From: an uncultured Apibacter sp.
GTDB lineage: Bacteria; Bacteroidota; Bacteroidia; Flavobacteriales; Weeksellaceae
Assembly (NCBI GenBank): GCA_945280365.1
Contig: CALYQD010000010.1
Coordinates: 32,524 to 96,523 of the forward strand
Reading direction: 5' to 3'
DNA: 64,000 bases
Each line of letters starts with the position of its first letter. Positions within the stretch are counted from its first letter, which is position 1. Below the pieces are notes generated by a model that did not search any database, was not told where the DNA came from, and worked only from the letters and a program-made list of their open reading frames with translations. Of this stretch, positions 59,153 to 64,000 are shown in pieces. The translations under genes were made by a program, and so were the position numbers.

Positions 59153-59605
59153 TTATTCAAATTTATAACAAATTAAATCTTCATTATTTAATAAAAGCAA
59201 ATATTTGATTCTATCGGGTAAACTTAGATTTGAAATTCGTTTCTCATCTATCTCTATTTCTGCAATTTTATTATTTACAATATAAATTGTTTTAAGATAA
59301 CCATTATTCCATACTACAGCAACAGAGGTTAAATTTCCATCTTCATCATACTCTTTGGATAATCCAAATTGTAAATTATTTTTATATTCAGATATTTGTT
59401 CTAAATTCCCATTAGAATAAAAAACTTTCTCTATTCCATTTTGTTTTCCATCTACAACTTTAAATTCCCAATTAACAACTCCTTGGTCTTCATCAATCAC
59501 TAAACCTGAATAAGAATAGATCAGATATTTATCTAAATAATAAATGGTTTCACTTGTATCTATATCTCCTTTTGTATATAATTCTTTTATATTTTTTTTC
59601 TTCAT
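59153..59605 (-). CDS. MORN-repeat (YwqK-type) antitoxin/immunity protein
   Basis: A 150-aa protein of MORN-variant hairpins: YSYSGLVIDEDQGVVNWEF, GKQNGIEKVFYSNGNLEQ and KEYDEDGNLTSVAVVWNNGY. This is the YwqK antitoxin pattern. It starts 9 bases after the deaminase-tip stop at 59615, the classic toxin-immunity spacing. It should neutralise the deaminase. A frameshifted paralogue and an endonuclease V gene follow. Confidence 0.82.
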   Translation of the reverse strand: MKKKNIKELYTKGDIDTSETIYYLDKYLIYSYSGLVIDEDQGVVNWEFKVVDGKQNGIEKVFYSNGNLEQISEYKNNLQFGLSKEYDEDGNLTSVAVVWNNGYLKTIYIVNNKIAEIEIDEKRISNLSLPDRIKYLLLLNNEDLICYKFE

Positions 59606-59614
59606 GATTTAATT

Positions 59615-60220
59615 TTAATTGTGTCCCCCTACAGTTTCTACACCGTTTGTAATATATGAACAATTTGGGCATCTGTGAAAAGGTGTATTACTTGGCATAT
59701 GCCTATTATGTAATTTGAAATCATTTAAATCAGCTTCTGTAATAGGTTTACCCGTTTCTAGTTCTCGTGCTTTTATAGCCTCGTCTAAAGCTCTTAATTC
59801 TGCATGAGCTCCAGCCCTAGTATCTATATCTAAAGGCATTTTACCTTCATCAATTAGTTTTTGTTATGCCTTAATTCTTTCTTTTATAATTGGATGTGCA
59901 TCCTCTACAAAATTAGTATATCCATCTTTACCCATTTCATTCTTAAAAAAATTTTGTCCATAAAATGTTTTCACTGTCGTTAGATCATATATACCTGATA
60001 GGCATGGACCATTTGATTTATTACTAAAACAAGGAACTTTATCTTTTGCTTTTTGTATTAATTCCTCAGCTTTTTTAGTAACCTCTTCAATAAATTTTTG
60101 TGCATTAAAAGTTTTAAGCACAGGTTCTGCTTCAAACGCCTCTGCATCTCTACTTTGGGCAGGGGCTTCTCCCTCCTGGCTTTTTAACTTTGCGGTTCCA
60201 CTATCTCTGTCTTTGGAGGA
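59615..60220 (-). pseudogene. YwqJ-like deaminase toxin tip split by one nonsense codon
   Basis: In frame with repeat copy 4 is a tip of about 200 codons. It has a helical lead (VLKTFNAQKFIEEVTKKAEE), then VPCFSNKSNG and YTNFVEDAHPIIKER, then a single TAA at 59864-59866. The same frame continues QKLIDEGKMPLDIDTRAGAH and on to the catalytic motifs: HAELRALDEAI (H and E) and FHRCPNCSYIT (C-x2-C). These are zinc-site marks of nucleic-acid deaminases of the YwqJ type. A CAA-to-TAA change would explain the stop. The second part could start at ATG 59839. Confidence 0.8.
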
Positions 60221-60263
60221 CTAGGCATCTTAAATAAAAAAGCAGAATAAGTTCTGCTTTTTA
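60131..60263 (-). repeat. Toxin-linker repeat, copy 4, with terminator
   Basis: Encodes SSKDRDSGTAKLKSQEGEAP then AQSRDAEAFE, in frame with the deaminase tip. A TAG (60221-60223) bounds it upstream and no start codon lies between. The intact terminator hairpin is at 60236-60263. From 60209 the copy is identical over 208 bases to 61114-61321. Confidence 0.92.
60236..60263 (-). terminator. Terminator between cassettes
   Basis: A stem of aaaaagcagaa and ttctgcttttt (60237-60247 with 60252-60262), loop of 4, followed on the minus strand by T6. It stops transcription from the immunity gene upstream before the next linker. Confidence 0.85.
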
Positions 60264-60276
60264 TAATAATAGTATT

Positions 60277-60613
60277 TTAGTAATTATCCCATTTATCATC
60301 CCATTCTCCATTATTCATCCGTTCTATATCTTCATCGGTAAATTTATCCCATGTTTCGTCCGATTCTGGAATATGTGGATTTTTAGTTCCCAATTCATTC
60401 ATTGTATATTCTACTTTTCCCGTCCAATCTGAAATGATATAAAAAAAACATTTATTTCTCCAAATTGTTCATATTCACCTGTAATAAACCATGTGTCATA
60501 ATCTTCCACTTTTAGTTTTGGTTGAAATCGAAAGTCTTAATTTCATTTGATAAATTATATTTTAATTTATATTCTGTAACTATATTTAATACTTCTTTTT
60601 CTGTTAGCTTCAT
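60277..60613 (-). pseudogene. Frameshifted second copy of the immunity gene at 61182-61529
   Basis: ATG 60613 opens KLTEKEVLNIVTEYKLKYNL, then the frame changes near 60530 and again at a run of eight T near 60450. The end (EYTMNELGTKNPHIPESDET to WDDKWDNY) is identical to the intact gene. Two frameshifts make it non-functional. The 3' half was clearly copied recently, the 5' half is diverged. Confidence 0.8.
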
Positions 60614-60632
60614 AATGTCCTAACAAATTAAT

Positions 60633-61010
60633 TTATGATGGTGTATAATTGCCAAAATAAGAATCCTCTATAAGCACATTATTTAGATCAATACCTAAAA
60701 TTGATATTATTGATAATAATTCAGAATAGTTAGACTTTCCAAATAATTCTAGATCTATTTGGATAGAAAAATCCCTTATTTGTATATCTTTTAACTTCCA
60801 TTTTTTATTCAACATTTTATTTATCCAGATATCATATTTCATTAAATATTCATTCTTCCATAAGTCATCGTCTGTTAAATTTTCTAATTTTAATCTAAAC
60901 CAAGTTGGTACTAAAGAGTTATTTTCAATAGAATTAATAATCTCTATTAATTTGCTTCCTAAAGCATTATCAGCGTCTGTAATTATTATTTTTTCTATTT
61001 TACTTGTCAT
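60633..61010 (-). CDS. Orphan immunity-like protein
   Basis: A 125-aa soluble, acidic/hydrophobic protein (TSKIEKIIITDADNALGSKL; LKDIQIRDFSIQIDLELFG). I do not recognise the family. It starts right after repeat copy 3, where the toxin tip has been lost (linker ends EAFEGDF then stop), so it looks like an immunity gene kept without its toxin. Its start lies 13 bases after that stop. Confidence 0.6.
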   Translation of the reverse strand: MTSKIEKIIITDADNALGSKLIEIINSIENNSLVPTWFRLKLENLTDDDLWKNEYLMKYDIWINKMLNKKWKLKDIQIRDFSIQIDLELFGKSNYSELLSIISILGIDLNNVLIEDSYFGNYTPS

Positions 61011-61023
61011 TATATTTTTCTAT

Positions 61024-61168
61024 TTAAAAATCACCTTCAAACGCTTCATCATCTCTGGTTTGGGCAGGGGCTTCTCCCTCCTGGCTTTTTACTTTTGCGG
61101 TTTCATTATCTCCGTCTTTGGAGGACTAGGCATCTTAAATAAAAAAGCAGAATAAGTTCTGCTTTTTA
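61024..61168 (-). repeat. Toxin-linker repeat, copy 3, toxin tip missing, with terminator
   Basis: Encodes SSKDGDNETAKVKSQEGEAP then AQTRDDEAFEGDF and a TAA at 61024-61026. The tip that should follow is gone. The terminator hairpin (61141-61168) is intact. The upstream TAG at 61126-61128 closes the frame, so again there is no start. Confidence 0.9.
61141..61168 (-). terminator. Terminator between cassettes
   Basis: Same hairpin as at 60236 (61142-61152 with 61157-61167) and a T-run on the minus strand. It lies 14 bases after the stop of the immunity-like gene at 61182. Confidence 0.85.
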
Positions 61169-61181
61169 TAATAATAGTATT

Positions 61182-61529
61182 TTAGTAATTATCCCATTTA
61201 TCATCCCATTCTCCATTATTCATCCGTTCTATATCTTCATCGGTAAATTTATCCCATGTTTCGTCCGATTCTGGAATATGTGGATTTTTAGTTCCCAATT
61301 CATTCATTGTATATTCTACTTCTCCTTTTTCATCCGAAATAACATATATAAATTCATGTATTTCACCAAATAGTTCATTATCTTCAGTAACAAACCATAT
61401 ATTATTTTTTTGATTATCTTTTTTTGCTAAGAATGATTGAATCTTAAAATTTCCATTTCCTTTAATATTCGGATATCTATCTTGATAATCTTTAACAATC
61501 TGTAAAACTGTTTCTTTTTTCAATTTCAT
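61182..61529 (-). CDS. Immunity-like protein whose 3' end belongs to the repeat
   Basis: A 115-aa acidic protein: KLKKETVLQIVKDYQDRYPN, then NIWFVTEDNELFGEIHEFIY, VISDEKGEVEYTMNELG and an acidic tail ending EWDDKWDNY. The small-beta pattern with a late WDKFT stretch is common in toxin-immunity proteins, but I cannot name the family. Traces of its last codons (GATAATTAC) precede copies 4, 5 and 6 of the linker, so this gene was probably the neighbour of the original repeat. Confidence 0.65.
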   Translation of the reverse strand: MKLKKETVLQIVKDYQDRYPNIKGNGNFKIQSFLAKKDNQKNNIWFVTEDNELFGEIHEFIYVISDEKGEVEYTMNELGTKNPHIPESDETWDKFTDEDIERMNNGEWDDKWDNY

Positions 61530-61624
61530 TATAAAAAATTTTAAAATTCGTATAAATTAGTTTTCTTATTAAAATAAGGCTAATAACCATTCTCTACATA
61601 TATAAGATATAAGCTTATATAAAA

Positions 61625-61672
61625 CTAATTTATTTCAAAGATTTCAATTGCTTGATTATCTGTTAATTTCAT
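61625..61672 (-). pseudogene. 15-codon remnant of an immunity-gene start
   Basis: MKLTDNQAIEIFEIN and a stop resembles the starts MKLTEKEVLNIV (60613) and MKLKKETVLQIV (61529). The bases around it (61589-61644) also match 58037-58088 beside the endonuclease V gene, so this is a patchwork of old cassette pieces. The rest of 61673-61809 shows nothing. Confidence 0.45.
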
Positions 61673-61809
61673 TTATATTATTAAGTTCATCTTTTCCAGT
61701 TGACCTAATTATACACCTATTTTATTTATTTAGTATTATTAAGAAAATAGAATTACTTCAAATCAATATTTAAAGTTATTTATTTTTAAGTGAGTTGATT
61801 GCTTCTATT

Positions 61810-62268
61810 TTATAAAAATTCATAAAACATAATTGTTTTTTTATCTAAAATTTCACCAGATAATTTATCTATATAACAACCCCAGTATCCAGGAGTATAT
61901 CCTTCTTCTTGTAATACATAATCATCTGCTAAAAAAGGATACCAAATGGGAGATTCTATACCATCTTTTATTTCTCCAAATCTATTTTCTCCAAATTCTA
62001 ATTTTGTTTTAAAAAATTCTTTATTAGCTATCCTTTGAGCATCTGTATAGGATATATTTTTACTATCTCTATAATTAATGGGAGCAATTAATATTTGAAT
62101 TTTATTTTGTATAAATATTTTTTTTAAATCTCTGATTTTTTCTAAATCCAAATTTAATCCAATAAACCCTTTATTTTTCCACCAATTTATATTATTATTT
62201 TCATTTAATATTTGAGGATCTTTATCTAAAGCTTTTTTTAAAAATATATCATATAATTTTTTCATCAT
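61810..62268 (-). CDS. Immunity protein for the papain-like tip (cassette 2)
   Basis: A 152-aa protein starting two bases after the toxin stop. It shares a pattern with the protein at 62952-63365: ISYTDAQRIANKEF versus ISYQEAEHKVFNF, SPIWYPF versus TPIYYCF, and CYIDKLSGEIL versus FYIDKLDGHFL. Homologous toxins with homologous partners support an immunity role. No named Imm family is claimed. Confidence 0.75.
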   Translation of the reverse strand: MMKKLYDIFLKKALDKDPQILNENNNINWWKNKGFIGLNLDLEKIRDLKKIFIQNKIQILIAPINYRDSKNISYTDAQRIANKEFFKTKLEFGENRFGEIKDGIESPIWYPFLADDYVLQEEGYTPGYWGCYIDKLSGEILDKKTIMFYEFL

Positions 62269-62269
62269 T

Positions 62270-62770
62270 TTATTTGTTTGTTAAAATTACTACTTTACCT
62301 TGTCCATTAAAGCGCCCCCATGCTGTCTCAAATTCAGATGTAGAAATAGTATAACTTGAACCCTTACCTATTGGTAAAGGATCTCTAATAGTTACTTGTC
62401 CATTGTTTATTCCATCAACAATAATAGCATGTCCACCATTACCATTATTAACACTAACTATAGCAGACCTACCATCAGATAGAGCACTTTCTAATTGATC
62501 AATAGTCATAGCCGATTTATTTGCCTCTATATTTTCTATTCCCATTTTATTTAATGCTTCAGGAATATTAAAAATGTTAGATCCTTGAAAAGGATCATAA
62601 TTCATAGCTTCTGCAATTTCTGAGATAAGTTTTTCTATTCCAAGATCCTTTAATAAAATATCTAAAGATGTTATAGCACAATCAGCTGGGCCTAATTGTC
62701 CTTGTTGGGTTTTAGAAGTTTCAACTTTCTCTCCATCAAAATACGAATCTGTATCTAAATTCTTACCCAT
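62270..62770 (-). CDS. Papain/C39-like cysteine peptidase toxin tip (cassette 2)
   Basis: A 166-aa domain from the internal ATG, in frame with a 46-codon linker up to 62908 that lacks any start codon. Catalytic set: C31 in GPADCAITSLDILL, H114 in NGGHAIIVDG, D130 in TIRDPLP. That is the C39/papain-like fold used by many polymorphic toxins. It shares about a third to half of its residues with the tip at 63371. Translation could begin at the ATG at 62770, but the natural form is probably a fusion to a secreted head. Confidence 0.8.
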   Translation of the reverse strand: MGKNLDTDSYFDGEKVETSKTQQGQLGPADCAITSLDILLKDLGIEKLISEIAEAMNYDPFQGSNIFNIPEALNKMGIENIEANKSAMTIDQLESALSDGRSAIVSVNNGNGGHAIIVDGINNGQVTIRDPLPIGKGSSYTISTSEFETAWGRFNGQGKVVILTNK

Positions 62771-62908
62771 TTCAAACGCTTCTGCCTCTCTGCTTTGGGC
62801 AGGAGCTTCTCCCTCCTGGCTTTTTACTTTTGCAGTTTCACTATCTCCGTCTTTGGTGGTTTCAATGTCTAGATTAAAGTTAAAAAAGAGAGTATTTAAT
62901 CCTCTTCC
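62771..62908 (-). repeat. Toxin-linker repeat, copy 2, with the longest open 5' extension
   Basis: The shared part (62771-62854) encodes KDGDSETAKVKSQEGEAPAQ then SREAEAFE. Unlike the other copies it continues upstream as NTLFFNFNLDIETT to a TAA at 62909, so it probably preserves part of the parental toxin next to the handle. The cassette terminator is replaced here by a weak hairpin. Confidence 0.85.
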
Positions 62909-62951
62909 TTAATTATTATTATATTAAAATTTTATCTTATATTTTAATACA

Positions 62952-63365
62952 TTAACTAAAAATCTTATTAATTACTAATTGATAATCTTTTACCTCATTC
63001 ATAGTTAAAAAATGACCATCTAATTTATCAATATAAAAGAATTCAAAATTTGGTTCAATATCTAATAAATAGTTTTCAACTTTAAAACAATAATAAATAG
63101 GTGTATCAAGCCCTTTTAAAATTGTTTTTGAATAATTTCCCTTATTCTCTATGAAATTAAATACTTTATGCTCAGCTTCTTGATAAGAGATATTAACTTT
63201 ATCATATTTATTATCATATATCCAAGAAACCCCCCCCTTTTTTCTAATTTCTTTTGATATTGTTTGCGCTTGTCCTAAATCATATAATTGATTAGAGTTT
63301 ATTTCTTTTAGTACATTAATATCTAATTGATCTTTTACGTCTTTATAAATAGCTATTTTATACAT
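62952..63365 (-). CDS. Immunity protein for the papain-like tip (cassette 1)
   Basis: A 137-aa protein starting five bases after the toxin stop. It is homologous to the protein at 61810-62268 (see the paired motifs ISYQEAEH, TPIYYCFKVE, FYIDKLDGHFL). It presumably blocks the cysteine peptidase of the same cassette. A run of seven C's near 63229 makes it prone to frameshift but the frame is intact. Confidence 0.75.
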   Translation of the reverse strand: MYKIAIYKDVKDQLDINVLKEINSNQLYDLGQAQTISKEIRKKGGVSWIYDNKYDKVNISYQEAEHKVFNFIENKGNYSKTILKGLDTPIYYCFKVENYLLDIEPNFEFFYIDKLDGHFLTMNEVKDYQLVINKIFS

Positions 63366-63370
63366 AATGT

Positions 63371-63877
63371 TTATTTTTGAAATATGACAACTTTACCTGT
63401 TTGATTTTCAAATCTTCCCCACGCATATTGAAATGTATTTTCGGGAATTGTATATGAAGAGCCTCCATTTATTGGAAGAGGATCTCTAACAGTTACTTGT
63501 CCATTTTCAATTCTATCAATAATAACTGAATGTGCACCTTGTCCATCATTTACACTAACTACAGCTAAATTTCCATTTTCTAGACCTGTTTTTAACTGTT
63601 CATATGATACTTTACCAGATGTAGTAGTAATATCTAAACCTAAATTTTCAATAGCTTTTGGTATATTTAACATATCCACACCACTTCCAAAATTTTGTTC
63701 TAAGGCATGAATTAAGTCTATTCTTTCAATATTGCTATATCCCATATCTTTAAGAATCATATCCAATGTCGTAGCAGTACAGTCATAATCCGTAAATTGC
63801 CCTTCAAGTGTTTTTTGTGTTTCTACATTGACTTTTCCCTTATCAAAATATGGGTCTACATAAGCATCTTTTCCCAT
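63371..63877 (-). CDS. Papain/C39-like cysteine peptidase toxin tip (cassette 1)
   Basis: A 168-aa domain from the internal ATG, in frame with the linker (63878-63967). Catalytic C33 in TDYDCTATTLDMIL, H116 in GQGAHSVIIDR, D132 in TVRDPLP; GGSSYTIPENTFQYAWGRF is shared with cassette 2. As part of a polymorphic toxin it would cleave proteins in a rival cell. No signal peptide, so delivery must depend on a head domain not present here. Confidence 0.8.
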   Translation of the reverse strand: MGKDAYVDPYFDKGKVNVETQKTLEGQFTDYDCTATTLDMILKDMGYSNIERIDLIHALEQNFGSGVDMLNIPKAIENLGLDITTTSGKVSYEQLKTGLENGNLAVVSVNDGQGAHSVIIDRIENGQVTVRDPLPINGGSSYTIPENTFQYAWGRFENQTGKVVIFQK

Positions 63878-64000
63878 TTCAAACGCCTCTGCATCTCTGC
63901 TTTGGGCAGGAGCTTCTCCCTCCTGGCTTTTTACCTTTGCAGTTTCACTATCTCTGTCTTTGGAGGACTAGGCATCTTAAATAAAAAAGCAGAATAAGTT
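63878..64000 (-). repeat. Toxin-linker repeat, copy 1, at the window edge
   Basis: Encodes SSKDRDSETAKVKSQEGEAP then AQSRDAEAFE. A TAG at 63968-63970 closes the frame upstream. An ATG at 63972-63974 opens only a short out-of-frame peptide. The left arm of the terminator hairpin is at 63983-64000 and is cut by the window end, so another cassette should lie beyond. Confidence 0.9.

Noticed and set aside
60633..61010. The 125-aa protein after linker copy 3 considered as the toxin tip
   Set aside because: The linker frame ends at a stop before it and it begins with its own ATG, as the immunity genes do.
55820..64000. Linker repeats as insertion sequences or integron attC sites
   Set aside because: No transposase or integrase is present, the repeats are coding and lack target duplications or attC-like folding; the only strong hairpin is a terminator.

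Overview
The window looks like a very AT-rich chromosome segment from the Bacteroidota, most likely order Flavobacteriales. Supporting marks are promoters with a TAnnTTTG -7 element, a DUF5686 outer-membrane protein with carboxypeptidase-like domains, a paired MenI/MenF menaquinone locus, adjacent parE/parC, and leaders without strong Shine-Dalgarno sites. A host-associated genus with about 30% G+C, such as Apibacter, would fit, but the genus is an inference.

Layout. (1) 1-647: the 3' end of an OmpA-family protein. (2) 781-16548, minus strand: a Wzx/Wzy-type capsule or exopolysaccharide locus read from wza through wzc, wzx, a GT14, a GT2, a polymerase/ligase-like protein, a GT4, the initiating phosphoglycosyltransferase, a second GT4, a second Wzy-like protein and a third GT4. 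The genes are separated by several long gaps of almost pure A+T. (3) 16926-54823: mostly core genes. These include ppk-ppx, the Prc protease, surE, a MalY-type lyase, an iron/heme/cobalamin ABC importer, a GlcD-type oxidase, a sigma factor with a membrane partner, parE/parC, sodB, pnuC, a His-rich metal P-type ATPase, menI-menF, a DtxR/MntR regulator divergent from a TonB-dependent receptor, a subtilase, DUF5686, clpP, a HIT protein and greA. Strong bidirectional hairpins separate most convergent pairs.

(4) 55163-64000, minus strand: an accessory island that is the most interesting part. A short coding segment (consensus around SETAKVKSQEGEAPAQSR..AEAFE) is repeated six times, usually just after a perfect terminator hairpin. 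In most copies it is followed by a different toxin-like C-terminal domain or its remains, and then by one or more immunity-like genes. None of the six segments has an in-frame start codon, so they read as headless toxin tips that share a recombination handle with a full-length toxin gene, which would lie outside the window, probably beyond 64000. The tips include two papain/C39-like cysteine peptidase domains with homologous immunity proteins. Another is a YwqJ-like deaminase broken by one in-frame TAA, followed by MORN/YwqK-type immunity proteins and an endonuclease V homologue. There is also a truncated second deaminase tip and a decayed tip of unknown type. A KptA-type RNA 2'-phosphotransferase and a wrecked M20 amidohydrolase, both visibly richer in G+C, sit inside the array and look imported.

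Working together: the capsule genes build and export a surface polysaccharide. The metal genes (regulator, TonB receptor, ABC importer, P-type ATPase) manage metal import and efflux, with two palindromic operator candidates. The right-hand island looks like a reservoir of interchangeable toxin tips and defensive immunity genes for interbacterial competition. I saw no tRNA, rRNA, CRISPR array or transposase in the window.
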